NCBI GenBank assembly: GCA_963830775.1
Contig: CAWHNT010000029.1
Coordinates: 124,001-188,000, forward strand
Reading direction: 5' to 3'
Source of the DNA: CAWHNT01 sp963830775
Lineage (GTDB): Bacteria > Pseudomonadota > Alphaproteobacteria > Geminicoccales > Geminicoccaceae
DNA: 64,000 bases
Made by a program: the position numbers and the translations under genes. Under the pieces are notes generated by a model that searched no databases, was not told where the DNA came from, and saw only the letters and a list, made by a program, of their open reading frames with translations. Position 1 is the first letter of the stretch. Every line of letters begins with the position of its first letter. Shown here piece after piece: positions 28,126-37,991 of the stretch.

Positions 28126-28545
28126 CTACCAGGCGCCGGTGTTCGGCATCGAGGTCCATGGCTCGCGCGGCGGCAGGGCCTCGCCCTGCTGCAGGAGCTC
28201 GATCGAGATCCCGTCGGGCGAGCGGACGAAGGCCATGCGTCCTTCGCGCGGCGGGCGGTTGATGGTGACACCCTTGTCCATCAGCCGCTGGCAGGTCTCG
28301 TAGATGTTGGGCACCGAGTAGGCGAGGTGGCCGAAATTGCGGCCGCCCGAGTAGGTCTCCGGATCCCAGTTGTAGGTCAGCTCGACCTGGGCCTCCGGGT
28401 TCTCGTCCGCACCCAGGAAGATCAGCGTGTAGCGGCCCTTCTCGTTCTCCATCCGCCGGACCTCCTTGAGACCCAGCTTGTTGACGTAGAAATCGAGCGA
28501 CTGCTCGATGTCGGTGACGCGAACCATGGTGTGCAGGTAGCGCAT
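28126..28545 (-). CDS. gloA: Lactoylglutathione lyase (glyoxalase I)
   Basis: A 139-residue glyoxalase I that turns the methylglyoxal-glutathione adduct into S-lactoylglutathione. Family sequence is clear: [72 protein letters not shown]. The metal ligands His5, the Glu of VELTYN, the His of GHLAYS and the Glu of ISIELL are present. It implies a glutathione-using host, which bears on how the BshA-like locus is read. Confidence 0.93.
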   Translation of the reverse strand: MRYLHTMVRVTDIEQSLDFYVNKLGLKEVRRMENEKGRYTLIFLGADENPEAQVELTYNWDPETYSGGRNFGHLAYSVPNIYETCQRLMDKGVTINRPPREGRMAFVRSPDGISIELLQQGEALPPREPWTSMPNTGAW

Positions 28546-28633
28546 GAGCTGACTCCGGAACCCAGACCGGTCCCGGATGTAGGTCGGCTCAGGCTGGATT
28601 ACAGCCGGGGGCTGGCTGCCATGCCGGGGAGAG

Positions 28634-29005
28634 TCAGTCGGCCGTGGGGGCGAGCCGGATCCGAAGGAGGGTGATGGTCTCGCCGTCGAGCAGGCCCTTC
28701 AACGAAAGGCCACCCTCGCCGTCGGTCGGGTCCGCTCGGACGGCGTTGCTGAACTGGGGAATGCCGAAGCCGCCCACCGGGGGGACGTCGTCCGCCAGGA
28801 TGTCCCAGGGCGACTCGCGCATGGTCGCGGCATAACCGTGCGGGCGGCGGCGCTCCGCCTTCGCACTCACATCGGACTGTCGGAACTCGAGGTCCAGAGG
28901 CTGGACGCGCTTGGCGCTCTTGTTGGCGGCACTGGCTGGGGTGGCGGCGCCCAGGATGGCGGCGGCCATGAGGACAAGGGCAAGTCGACCAGTTCGTAGT
29001 GGCAT
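28634..29005 (-). CDS. Secreted hypothetical protein
   Basis: A 123-residue protein. Starting at ATG 29005 gives a signal peptide ([26 protein letters not shown]). The mature part is short and polar ([20 protein letters not shown], later [13 protein letters not shown]) with no recognised domain. Longer upstream frames to 29242 look like non-coding extension. Expected in the periplasm. Confidence 0.55.
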   Translation of the reverse strand: MPLRTGRLALVLMAAAILGAATPASAANKSAKRVQPLDLEFRQSDVSAKAERRRPHGYAATMRESPWDILADDVPPVGGFGIPQFSNAVRADPTDGEGGLSLKGLLDGETITLLRIRLAPTAD

Positions 29006-29168
29006 CGTCACCGACGGATGTAGATTGGTCAGGCTTTGGGTGTCCGCGGGCACGGTCACCGCAACGAGTTTTGCCTGAGATGAGGGGGCGGAGGCAAGGC
29101 GGCAGAGACGGGCAGGCCCGTTCAAAGGCTCGTGTGGCCGCCGGATCACCGCGTTCGAGTTGGTGAAC

Positions 29169-30929
29169 CTACTCTGCGGCCGGCTGGAGCTGGGCCGCCA
29201 CCAGGTTGGCGAAGTGGCCGCCGCGGGCAAGCAGATCGCCATAGGTGCCGCGCTCCACGATCCGGCCGTGGTCGAAGACCAGGATGAGGTCGGCGTCGCG
29301 CACGGTGGAGAGGCGGTGGGCGATGACGAAGCTGGTGCGGCCCTTCAGCAGGGTGCCAAGCGCACGCTGCACCCGGGCCTCGGTGACGGCGTCCAGGGCG
29401 CTGGTGGCCTCGTCCAGGATCAGGATCGGCGCGTCGCGCAAGAGGGCGCGGGCGATGGCGAGGCGCTGGCGCTCGCCGCCCGAGAGGCCGACGCCGCGCT
29501 CGCCCACCAGCGTGGCGTAGCCCAGTGGGCGGGCGGTGATGAAGGCGTGCGCCTCGGCCAGCGTGGCGGCGCGGACAAGGTCGGCGTCGCTGGCCTCCGG
29601 CCGGCCGACGCGCAGGTTGTCGGCGATGGTGCGGTTGAAGAGCAGGCTGTCCTGGAAGACCGCACCCAGGTTGGCGCGCAGGAAGTCGAGGGTGGCGTCG
29701 CGGATGTCGACGCCGTCGATCAGGATGCGGCCGGCATCGGGATCGCGCAGGCGCATCAGCAGCGCCATGGAGGTGCTCTTGCCGGCACCGGTGGGGCCGA
29801 CCAGCGCCACGCGGGTGCCGGGCGGGATGGTGAGGTCGAGGTCCTGCACCGCCGGTCGCTCGCCATCATAGGAGAGGCTGACACCCTCGAAGCGGACCTC
29901 GCCCTGCACGCGCGGCAGGCGGACGGCCCCCGGCCGGTCGTGCACGGTCGAGCGGGTGTCGAGCACGTCGAAGAACTGGGCCAGGGCCTCCTTCTGCAGG
30001 AAGAGGCGGTTGAGGAAGCCCATCGCCTGCTCGAGCCGGCCGATCAGGAGCGTGGCGAAGCCCATGTAGCTCACGATCTCGCCGACCGTGGTGAGCCCGC
30101 GCGTGTAGAGCCAGGTGCCCAGCGCGAAGATCAGCATCAGCGTGATCGTGGAGGCGGCCTTGGCCAGCACGGCCGCGATCGCCCAGTAGGTCAGCACGGG
30201 ATACTGGGCCTGGAGCAGGCGCTGGGTGAGGGCGTCGAACTCGCTCACCTCGGCCCGCAGGCGCACGTAGCTCTGCACCAGCACGACGTTGCCCAGGACG
30301 TCGCCGGCTCTGGCCGCCACGTCGGCATGGTAGCCCTCGACCGCGCGCTGCGAGCGCTCGCTGCGCCGGATCACGACGGTGACCAGGACCGCCAGCAGGA
30401 CAGTCAGCACGACCAGGAGGAGACCCAGTCGCCAGTTGCGCCAGAGCGCCACCGGCAGCAGCAGGGCAAGCGCCACGAAGGTCGCAAGGTGCTCGCGGAA
30501 GAGGCCCAGCCAGAGCGCGGCCAGATGGTCCGCCCCGGTCAGCATCATCTTCATGAGCCGGCCGGAATGGGTGCCGCCGTGGAAGGCGGGCGGCAGGTTG
30601 AGGACGTGGGTGAAGAAGTCGGCCATGGCGGCGAGGCGGCGGCGGTGGGCGAGACGGTCCGCGTGCAGGGCCACCAGCATGTTGGCGGCGACGGCGAAGA
30701 GGGCGAGCCCGCCCCAGAGCAGGAGCCAGAACAGGCTCTCCTGCCAGATCTCGGCGGCCGGCCGCCCGGCGCCGGTCGCCAGCACGTCGATGATCCGGCC
30801 GAAGAGGGTGGGCTCGACGAAGACCAGGGCTGCCAGCGCCACGTTGACGACCGTGAGCAGGACTGCGAGCCGGCGCTCGGCGGCAAGCAGGCGCACCGCG
30901 CGGCCATAGAGGCGGATGAAGTCGCGCAC
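29169..30929 (-). CDS. NdvA/ChvA-type glucan ABC exporter, fused permease-ATPase
   Basis: A 586-residue half-transporter: six transmembrane helices (1-310), then an ABC ATPase. Walker A is GPTGAGKST, signature LSGGERQRLAIARAL, Walker B ILILDEATSALD, H-loop IAHRLSTV. Closest in feel to the cyclic beta-1,2-glucan exporters (VFVEPTLFGRIIDVL, GTHSGRLMKMMLTGADHLAALWL). It should act as a homodimer in the inner membrane. No cyclic glucan synthase gene lies in the window, so the substrate is inferred. The small membrane protein gene lies directly upstream. Confidence 0.86.
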   Translation of the reverse strand: MRDFIRLYGRAVRLLAAERRLAVLLTVVNVALAALVFVEPTLFGRIIDVLATGAGRPAAEIWQESLFWLLLWGGLALFAVAANMLVALHADRLAHRRRLAAMADFFTHVLNLPPAFHGGTHSGRLMKMMLTGADHLAALWLGLFREHLATFVALALLLPVALWRNWRLGLLLVVLTVLLAVLVTVVIRRSERSQRAVEGYHADVAARAGDVLGNVVLVQSYVRLRAEVSEFDALTQRLLQAQYPVLTYWAIAAVLAKAASTITLMLIFALGTWLYTRGLTTVGEIVSYMGFATLLIGRLEQAMGFLNRLFLQKEALAQFFDVLDTRSTVHDRPGAVRLPRVQGEVRFEGVSLSYDGERPAVQDLDLTIPPGTRVALVGPTGAGKSTSMALLMRLRDPDAGRILIDGVDIRDATLDFLRANLGAVFQDSLLFNRTIADNLRVGRPEASDADLVRAATLAEAHAFITARPLGYATLVGERGVGLSGGERQRLAIARALLRDAPILILDEATSALDAVTEARVQRALGTLLKGRTSFVIAHRLSTVRDADLILVFDHGRIVERGTYGDLLARGGHFANLVAAQLQPAAE

Positions 30930-30935
30930 CGGCCG

Positions 30936-31148
30936 CTAGAGCCGGCGGCCGGTCAGCGGCACGCCCGTGAGGAGGCTGACCAGATGGGCCAGCGCCACCA
31001 CGCTGACCAGCACGCCCAGGGCCAGCAGGATCGTGGAGGGCAGCAGGCGCACGTCGCCCAGCTCACGCGGCCGGGTCTCGTACCAGCGGCAGAAGACGGA
31101 GAGGCCGACGCCGGTCACGAGCAGCGCCAGCGTCCACGGCAAATCCAT
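30936..31148 (-). CDS. Small two-helix membrane protein
   Basis: A 70-residue protein with two hydrophobic helices (WTLALLVTGVGLSVFCRWY and LPSTILLALGVLVSVVALAHLV) separated by a basic/acidic loop ETRPRELGDVR, and a short LTGRRL end. Such proteins are found as conserved hypotheticals in alphaproteobacteria. It ends 7 bases before the ABC exporter start and probably shares its transcript. Confidence 0.65.
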   Translation of the reverse strand: MDLPWTLALLVTGVGLSVFCRWYETRPRELGDVRLLPSTILLALGVLVSVVALAHLVSLLTGVPLTGRRL

Positions 31149-31238
31149 CGGCAGCTCCAGGCCCCGTGATGCGGCTCAGAGATGGGAAGGCTGCCCCGTA
31201 GCGCAACGCCCGTGCCGACGCCTCAAGGCACCCCGCCG

Positions 31239-31808
31239 TCAGTCCTTCGCCCGCTCCACGTAGGAGCCGTCCTCGGTCATGATCACCACCCGTGTGCCGG
31301 CCGAGATGTGCGGCGGGACCATGGTGCGGGTGCCGTTGGAGAGGACGGCGGGCTTGTAGGAGGAGGAGGCGGTCTGGCCCTTCATCGTGGGCTCGGTCTC
31401 GACGATCTCCAGCGTCACGCGCTGCGGCAGCTCGGCCGCGATCGCGATGCCGTTGTGCAGGCTGAGGCGGACCGGCATGCCGTCGACGAGAAAGACCGAC
31501 TGCTCGCCCAGCACGTCCTTGGGCAGCACCACCTGCTCGTAGGTGTCGGGCTCGATGAAGTGCAGGCCCTCGCCGTCCTCGTAGAGGAAGCTGTGCTCCT
31601 TCTCCTCGACGAAGGCGCGCTCGAGCTGCTCGGTCGTGCGGTAGCGCTCGGAGATCTTCACCCCGTCGCTGATCCGGCGCAGTTCCATCTGGGTCACGGG
31701 CGTGCCCTTGCCCGGATGGATGTTCTGCGCGGTGAGGATGACGTAGAGCTTGCCGTCGATGTCGACGACGTTGCCCTTGCGCAGCGAGCTTGCGATTACC
31801 TTCGGCAT
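31239..31808 (-). CDS. efp: Elongation factor P
   Basis: A 189-residue EF-P, the tRNA-shaped factor that relieves ribosome stalling at proline runs. All three OB-like domains are present. The modification site is Lys34 in [12 protein letters not shown], the site that EpmA beta-lysylates. The gene is divergent from epmA across a 147-base gap that must hold both promoters; no clear boxes seen there. Confidence 0.95.
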   Translation of the reverse strand: MPKVIASSLRKGNVVDIDGKLYVILTAQNIHPGKGTPVTQMELRRISDGVKISERYRTTEQLERAFVEEKEHSFLYEDGEGLHFIEPDTYEQVVLPKDVLGEQSVFLVDGMPVRLSLHNGIAIAAELPQRVTLEIVETEPTMKGQTASSSYKPAVLSNGTRTMVPPHISAGTRVVIMTEDGSYVERAKD

Positions 31809-31955
31809 GTTCGTTCACCGCGCCCTTCATAGCTCGCTCGCGGCCCTGGCGAGCGGTCGCGCGTCGCAGTAGACCGCGGCGGCGGGCCGGTCCAGACCGC
31901 ATCGCCATGCGCTCACGGGGAATATAGGTCGCGCAGCCGCCGGGACACGGGATCG

Positions 31956-32999
31956 ATGCCAGCCCCTTCGCCGTGGTGGGACCCCGGCCGCCATGCCGAC
32001 CGGCGGCCGTTCCTGCTGGCCCGCGCCCGGATCGTGGCGGCGTTCCGGCGCTGGTTCGAGAGGCACGGGTTCGTCGAGGTGGAGACGCCCATCCTCCAGG
32101 TCTCGCCCGGCAACGAGGCGCATCTGCATGCGTTCGCCACCCGGCTCGTGCGCGTGGACGGTGAGGATGCGGGCTCGCTCTACCTGCACACCTCGCCGGA
32201 GTTCGCCTGCAAGAAGCTGCTGGCGGCGGGCGAGAGCCGGATCGCCACCTTCGCGCGGGTCTTCCGGAACCGGGAACGCGGGCCGCTGCACCATCCCGAG
32301 TTCACGATGCTGGAGTGGTACCGGGCGCGGGAGCCATACGGGATGCTGGTCGAGGACTGTGCCGCGCTGCTGGCGGAAGCCGCCGAGGTTGCCGGTGCGA
32401 AGGAGCTGACCTTCGGTGGCCAGTCGGTCGACCCTGGGCTCGCGCCGGAGCGGCTGACGGTGGCCGAGGCGTTCGAGCGCTACGCCGGCATCGACCTGCT
32501 GGCCACGCTCTCGCCCGACGAGGGAGACACGGTGGCACTGGCCGCAGCGGCCAGGGCGGTCGGCATCCGGGTGGCGGCCGACGACACCTGGTCCGACATC
32601 TTCAGCCGCGTGCTCGTCGAGCGGATCGAGCCCCGGCTCGGGCATGGGCGGGCCACCATCCTCGACGAGTACCCGAGCGTGGAGGCCGCCCTTGCCAGGC
32701 GCACGCCGCACGACCCGCGCGTGGCGGAGCGGTTCGAGCTCTATGCCTGCGGCATCGAGCTCGCCAACGCCTTCGGCGAGCTGACCGACCCGGTCGAGCA
32801 GCGGCGCCGGTTCCTGCTGGAGATGGCGGAGAAGGAACGGGTCTATGGCGAGCGCTACCCTCTGGATGAGGAGCTGCTCGCGGCCCTGGCGGTGATGCCG
32901 CCGGCGTCCGGCATCGCTCTCGGATTCGACCGGCTGGTGATGCTGGCGACCGGGGCGCAGCGCATCGAGCAGGTTCTCTGGGCGCCGGTGGAGCGATAG
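31956..32999 (+). CDS. epmA: EF-P--lysine (beta-lysine) ligase
   Basis: A 347-residue class II lysyl-tRNA-synthetase-like enzyme lacking the anticodon domain. Motif 1 is RWFERHGFVEVETPILQ, motif 2 is FARVFRNRERGPLHHPEFTMLEWY and motif 3 is GIALGFDRLVML. It attaches (R)-beta-lysine to EF-P Lys34. The beta-lysine-making EpmB aminomutase is not in this window. The aminotransferase gene follows after two bases. Confidence 0.93.
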   Translation: MPAPSPWWDPGRHADRRPFLLARARIVAAFRRWFERHGFVEVETPILQVSPGNEAHLHAFATRLVRVDGEDAGSLYLHTSPEFACKKLLAAGESRIATFARVFRNRERGPLHHPEFTMLEWYRAREPYGMLVEDCAALLAEAAEVAGAKELTFGGQSVDPGLAPERLTVAEAFERYAGIDLLATLSPDEGDTVALAAAARAVGIRVAADDTWSDIFSRVLVERIEPRLGHGRATILDEYPSVEAALARRTPHDPRVAERFELYACGIELANAFGELTDPVEQRRRFLLEMAEKERVYGERYPLDEELLAALAVMPPASGIALGFDRLVMLATGAQRIEQVLWAPVER

Positions 33000-33001
33000 G
33001 C

Positions 33002-34181
33002 ATGGACGTCGAAGAACTCCGGGCGGAGACGCCGGGCGTCGCGCATCGCGTGCACCTCAACAATGCGGGGGCCAGCCTGATGCCGCGGCCCGTGCTCGAG
33101 GCGATGACGGGCTACCTGCAGCGGGAGGCGGAGATCGGCGGCTACGAGGCCGCGGCGGAGGCGGCTTCCCGCCTCGACGGCGTCTATGACAGCATCGCCC
33201 GCCTGATCGGCGCTCGCCGTGACGAGATCGCGATCACGGAGAACGCCACGGTCGCGTGGCAGATGGCATTCTACGCCCTTGCGGCCACGTTCCGGCCGGG
33301 GGACCGGATCCTGACCGCGCGGGCCGAGTATGCCGCCAACTACGTGGCCTTCCTCCAGGTTGCCCGTCGCACCGGGGCAGTGATCGAGGTCATCCCCGAC
33401 GACGCCCAGGGCGTGCTCGACCCGGCGGCCCTGCAGCGGCATGATCGACGACCGGACGCGCCTGATCGCCATCACCTGGGTGCCGACCAACGGTGGGCTC
33501 GTGAACCCTGCGGCCGAGGTCGGCCGCATCGCCCGGGCCTCCGGCGTGCCCTATCTCCTGGACGCCTGCCAGGCGGTCGGGCAGATGCCGGTCGATGTCG
33601 GGGTGCTCGGCTGCGACATGCTCTCCGCCACCGGCCGCAAGTTCCTGCGCGGCCCGCGCGGGACCGGTTTCCTCTACGTCCGCCGCGAGCTTCTGGGGAC
33701 GCTGGAGCCGCCGCTGATCGACCATTTCGGGGCGCCGTGGGTGGCGCCGGACGCCTACCGGCTCCGCGACGACGCCCGCCGGTTCGAGACCTGGGAGAAC
33801 AACTACGCGGCGCGGCTGGGGCTGGGCGTCGCCATCGACTACGCGCTGGCGCTGGGGCTGGAGGCGATCGAGGGACGCTGCCGGGAGCTTGCCGGTCTCC
33901 TGCGCGATGGCCTGCGTGCCATCCCCGGTGTCACGCTGCACGATCTGGGACCCGATCCGGCCGCCATCGTGAGCTTCTCGGTGGCAGGCATGGAGGCCGA
34001 CGCGGTCAAGGCGGGTTGCGCCGCTGCGGGCATCAACGTCAGCACGTCCCGGCCCTCGAGCACGCTCCTGGATGCGACGGCGCGCGGCCTGCCGACCGTC
34101 GTCCGGGCTTCGCCGCACTACTTCAATAACGATGCCGAGATCGGGCGGACTTTGGAGGTGATCCAGAGCGCTGGCGGCTGA
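33002..34181 (+). CDS. Class V aminotransferase (SufS/isopenicillin epimerase-like), one frameshift
   Basis: About 393 residues across a one-base insertion near 33440 (ALQR then MIDDRTRLIAITWVP). A PLP enzyme of fold type I: LNNAGASLMPRPVLEAM at the N-terminus, PYLLDACQAVGQMPVD with the cofactor Asp, and the Schiff-base lysine in SATGRKFLRGPRGTGFLYVR. The reaction could be cysteine desulfuration, C-S cleavage or transamination; the small ATSRP-type C-terminus does not settle it. Downstream of epmA by two bases, so co-transcribed. Confidence 0.82.
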
Positions 34182-34250
34182 GCGCTGGTTGAAGCCGCTC
34201 CACGGCGACGCAACATGGACGGTTGCCAGGAACCCAGGCTGGAGCAGCCC

Positions 34251-36110
34251 ATGGCACGCAGGCTCGCGGCGATCATGGCGGGCGATGTGGCCGGCTACAC
34301 CCGGCTCATGGCCGAGGACCAGGACGGCACCTACGATGCTGTCCGCGCTGCCCTGGAAGAGGTGGTGCGCCCGGCCGTGGCGGCACATGGCGGGCACGTC
34401 TTCAAGACCATGGGCGACGGCTTCCTCGCCTGCTTCGGCACCGCTGCCGAGGCGATCGATGCCGCCGTGGCGATCCAGGAAGGCTTCGCCAGCCGCTCGC
34501 TCCAGCTCCGGATCGGGCTCAATCTCGGCGACGTGATCGAGGAGGAGAACGACGTCTTCGGCGACGGCGTGAACGTCGCCGCCCGCCTGGAGTCGATGGC
34601 CGAGCCCGGCGAGATCTATGTCAGCTCCGCCGTGGTGCGCAGTGCCAGCCGCCGGCCGCGGGTGCGGTTCGAGCGCGTCGGCCGCCGGCGCGGCAAGAAC
34701 ATGCCGGAGGCGGTCGAGGTCTTCGTCGTCCGCTCGCAGGCCGGGGCGGCCGGCACCTGGCTCCCGAGCGGCCGCTTGGTCGCCGCCACTGCCGGCGCTG
34801 CGCTGGCCGTGCTGGCCGGCCTTGCCGTTTACGACGGGCGTGCGCTCGACCTGGTGCGGGACTGGGCGGGCCAGGGCGAGGTGGTCGCCGCGGACCTGGG
34901 TGCGCGCCCGGCCGTAGCTGTCCTGCCCTTCGACAATCTGAGCGGCGATCCGAGTCAGGACTATTTCAGCGACGGGCTGACCGAGGACATCATCACCGAC
35001 CTCGCCCGCAACCGCGAGCTCCTGGTCATCGCCCGCAACTCCACCTTCGCCTTCAAGGACCGTGCCACCGATGTCCGCACCATCGGCTCGCAGCTGGGTG
35101 CCGGCTATGTCGTCGAGGGTAGCGCCCGCCGGGCGGGCGACCAGCTCAGGGTGGTGGCGCAGCTGATCGATGCCGCCACCGGCACCCATCTCTGGTCCAA
35201 GACCTACGACCGGCGGCTCGAGGACGTGTTCGCGGTCCAGGACGATCTCACCGGCGAGATCGTGGCCTCGCTCCTGTCCTACGTGCGGCAGACCGAGACG
35301 ACGGCGGTCGCGACCCGCAGCCCGGAGACGATGCGGGCCTACGACCTCGTGCTGCAGGCGCGCGAGCGCTACAAGCACGGCTCGGCCGACCCCAAGGCGC
35401 TGCTCGAGGCACGTGGCCTCCTGGAGCGGGCGGTCGAGCTCGATCCGGGCTATGCCGTGGCCCGGGCCCATCTCGGGCTCACCTACATCGTCGACCACGT
35501 CCAGCGGTTGACGGGGAGGTCCGGCCCGGCCGACCTGGAGCAGGGCATGTGGCAGGTGCGCGAGGCGATCCGCCTCGAGCCCGACCTGGCACTCGCCTAC
35601 CAGGCCCTGAGCTTCGGGCTGGCCGCGAGCGAGGATTACGAGGCCAGCATGCGGGCGGCCCAGCGCGCGGTCGAGCTCAGCCCGAGCGATCCCGAGAGCC
35701 TGATGTCGCTGGCCAAGGCCCAGGTTCGCTTCGGCGCCTATGCGGAGGCGGTGACCTCCGCCGAGCGCGCCCGCCGCCTCCACCCCTTCGCCCCGCAATA
35801 CTATCCCTACATCCACGGCCAGGCGCTCTACGCGGCGAACCGCCAGGAGGAGGCCGAGGAGGTCCTGGCCGACTGCCTCCTGCGGGTGCCGGACGAGCGC
35901 AACTGCCTGCGCATCCGGATCGCGACCCTGGCCCAACTCGACCGGGTCGAGGAAGCGCGCACCCTCGTGGCGCGCCTGATCGCAGCCGACCCTGCCTTCT
36001 CGGTGGCCTCCGAGCAGAGCTACAAGCGCTTCGGCGACTTCCCGCTCATGGAGCGCTACGTGGCAGATCTCAGACTCGCTGGCGTGCCGGAGGTGGCGGG
36101 GCAGGCCTAG
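34251..36110 (+). CDS. Class III adenylate/guanylate cyclase with TPR domain
   Basis: A 619-residue protein. The cyclase domain (1-165) shows IMAGDVAGYTRLMAEDQ, HGGHVFKTMGDGFLACF and GDGVNVAARLE, with both metal Asp residues. A hydrophobic segment (VAATAGAALAVLAGLAVY, about 175-193) follows, then a TolB/FlgO-like region (AVLPFDNLSGDPSQDYFSDG) and C-terminal TPR repeats. This layout is typical of expanded alphaproteobacterial cyclase families. ATG 34251 is chosen for its GGAG 8 bases upstream; 34215 is an alternative. Confidence 0.85.
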   Translation: MARRLAAIMAGDVAGYTRLMAEDQDGTYDAVRAALEEVVRPAVAAHGGHVFKTMGDGFLACFGTAAEAIDAAVAIQEGFASRSLQLRIGLNLGDVIEEENDVFGDGVNVAARLESMAEPGEIYVSSAVVRSASRRPRVRFERVGRRRGKNMPEAVEVFVVRSQAGAAGTWLPSGRLVAATAGAALAVLAGLAVYDGRALDLVRDWAGQGEVVAADLGARPAVAVLPFDNLSGDPSQDYFSDGLTEDIITDLARNRELLVIARNSTFAFKDRATDVRTIGSQLGAGYVVEGSARRAGDQLRVVAQLIDAATGTHLWSKTYDRRLEDVFAVQDDLTGEIVASLLSYVRQTETTAVATRSPETMRAYDLVLQARERYKHGSADPKALLEARGLLERAVELDPGYAVARAHLGLTYIVDHVQRLTGRSGPADLEQGMWQVREAIRLEPDLALAYQALSFGLAASEDYEASMRAAQRAVELSPSDPESLMSLAKAQVRFGAYAEAVTSAERARRLHPFAPQYYPYIHGQALYAANRQEEAEEVLADCLLRVPDERNCLRIRIATLAQLDRVEEARTLVARLIAADPAFSVASEQSYKRFGDFPLMERYVADLRLAGVPEVAGQA

Positions 36111-36176
36111 TGCCTTGGAGCGAGCGCCCCGAATTCCTATCTCTGTCCGTGTCTTGGAAGGACTGGCGGGAAAGAA

Positions 36177-36440
36177 ATGGCCGGCGGTTGGACGCGTGAC
36201 GGTGCAGTTCAGGAGCAGATCGACGATACCGTCACCGACGCGGTGAAGAATGCGCGCGCACGCCTGCTCGCGGGTGAAGGTGCCACGCATTGCGACGAAT
36301 GCGGCGAGCCGATCCCTGAAGCTCGCCGCCAGGCGCTTCCTAGCGCCCGGACCTGCGTCCAGTGCCAATCGGCGCGCGATCGCCGGCCCGTCTTCTCCGG
36401 CTTCAATCGGCGGGGCAGCAAGGACAGTCAGCTTCGATAG
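36177..36440 (+). CDS. DksA/TraR-type C4 zinc-finger protein
   Basis: An 87-residue protein with the four-cysteine DksA/TraR finger CDECGEPIPEARRQAL...TCVQCQ (residues 39-65). The short N-terminal helix resembles TraR-sized members, which bind the RNA polymerase secondary channel without a long coiled coil. The exact targets are unknown. It overlaps the 3' end of the MFS gene by 13 bases on the opposite strand. Confidence 0.82.
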   Translation: MAGGWTRDGAVQEQIDDTVTDAVKNARARLLAGEGATHCDECGEPIPEARRQALPSARTCVQCQSARDRRPVFSGFNRRGSKDSQLR

Positions 36441-37865
36441 CCGGCACCCCTCCCGAGCCGGTGGGCACCGGCTGCGATGGCCAGCGCAAGCACGATCAGC
36501 ATCGCCGCGAAGGCGAAGGTCGTCCGCATGCCGGTCGCGACCGCCTCCGGGGGAGCCGTCGTGAGGTCGGTGGTTGCCGAGGCCAGCGTGAACACGGCAC
36601 CCATGGCGGCGGCTCCGGTGATGAGCCCGAGATTGCGCGACAGGTTCAGCAGGCCGGAGACGACGCCCCGCTGGTCGGAGCGGATACCGCGCATGACGGC
36701 GGTGTTGTTGGCCGCCTGGAACAGCGCATAGCCGGCGGTGATGGCGACGAGGGGTGCGATGTAGCCGGCGACGCCGAAGCGTGCGGGCAGTCAGGGACAG
36801 CACGCAGGCACCCGCTGCCATTCCCACGAGGCCCATGATGATCACCGCCCGGGTCCCGATGCGGTCCACGAGACGACCCGCTGGCATGCCGGCCAGGGCC
36901 GCGACCAGCGGGCCCGTCGACATGGCGAGGCCGACAACGGCTGCCTCGAGCCCGAGCCCCCGCGAGAGATGGAAGGGGCCGACGACCAGGGTCGCCATCA
37001 TCACCGTCGAGACGAGAGCGCTCATGGCAAGGGCGGCACTCAGCACGGGGTCGGCGAACATCGCCGGGCGGAGCAGAGGCATGGCCACGCGCTGCTCGAC
37101 CCGTACGAAGAAGGCGGCTCCGAGCAGGGCTGTCAGCAGCAGGGCCATGTTCGAGATGCCGAAGCTGCCGTGCCCGACCGTCATGGCGAGCGCGTAGGCC
37201 GCGAGCGTCAGGGCCAGGAGCAGCGTGCCCAGCCGGTCGAAGCCGGCCAGGTCGGCTTTCCGTCCAGTGTCGGCCGGCAGGCTGCGATGGGCCAGGAGGT
37301 AGGCCAGGAGGCCCAGCGGCAGGTTGACGAGGAAGAGGGCGCGCCAGCCCAGGCCGGCGATCAGGGCGCCGCCCAGTGATGGGCCAAGTGCTGTGCCGAT
37401 GGCCGACATCGTGCCGAGCAGCCCCATGGCACTCCCCGTCCTGGCCTTCGGCACCGCTTCGCCGACCAGGGCCATGGCGAGGGCCATCATGATGGCGGCA
37501 CCCAGTCCCTGCAGTGCCCGGGCGGCGATCAGCAGCCAGAGCGTGCCCGCGGCAGCGCACAGCGCCGAGGCCGCCGTGAACAGCGCGATGCCGGCCAGCA
37601 GCAGCCTTCGCCGGCCGACGACGTCGCCCAGGCGGCCGACGCCGACGATCAGGGTGGTGGAGGCCAGGAGGTAGGCAAGGACGATCCACTGCACCTGCGG
37701 GAAGGAGGCGGCAAAGGCCTCGGCCATGTTCGGCAGGCCGACATTGGCGATGCTGGTGCCGAGCGAGGACATCAGCATGGCTAGGGAAAGGCTCGCCAGA
37801 GCCCATGGTACCGGAAGGGGGTGTGCCTGCGGTGTGGCAACCGCTTGGTTGCGTGCTGACGTCAT
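36428..37865 (-). CDS. MFS drug-resistance-type transporter, one frameshift
   Basis: About 479 residues across an indel near 36780. It resembles the EmrB/QacA-type proton antiporters: LSLAMLMSSLGTSIANVGLPNMA at helix 1, GRLGDVVGRRRLLLAG (motif A), RALQGLGAAIMMALAMALVGEA, and LGTMSAIGTALGPSLGGAL (motif C). The last helices continue in the other frame (IRSDQRGVVSGLLNLSRNLGL). ATG 37865 starts it. Divergent from a LysR regulator, which probably controls it. Confidence 0.82.
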
Positions 37866-37902
37866 TGTCGTTGTGCCTATGGCTGGAATCGAACCTCCAG
37901 CT

Positions 37903-37916
37903 ACGTGGGCGCACGT
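37903..37916. promoter_or_regulatory. Palindrome between MFS and LysR genes
   Basis: ACGTGGGCGCACGT is a near-perfect palindrome (ACGTG arms with CACGT) in the 126-base gap between the divergent genes. It is a plausible LysR operator by place and symmetry. Confidence 0.3.
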
Positions 37917-37991
37917 CAGGCATGGCGGAACGCGCAGCGGTTGCACTCCATTCGTGCATCCGACGCCACCTCAGGACCGGGCCGTGATAGG

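Noticed and set aside
29160..31169. A 669-residue plus-strand frame
   Set aside because: It is the mirror of the glucan ABC exporter, rich in Gly/Glu/Gln low-complexity sequence without any domain.
33390..37946. A 1518-residue open frame on the minus strand
   Set aside because: Only its 5' section is the MFS gene; the rest is an antisense shadow of the cyclase and aminotransferase genes and shows no protein family, a common effect in very GC-rich DNA.
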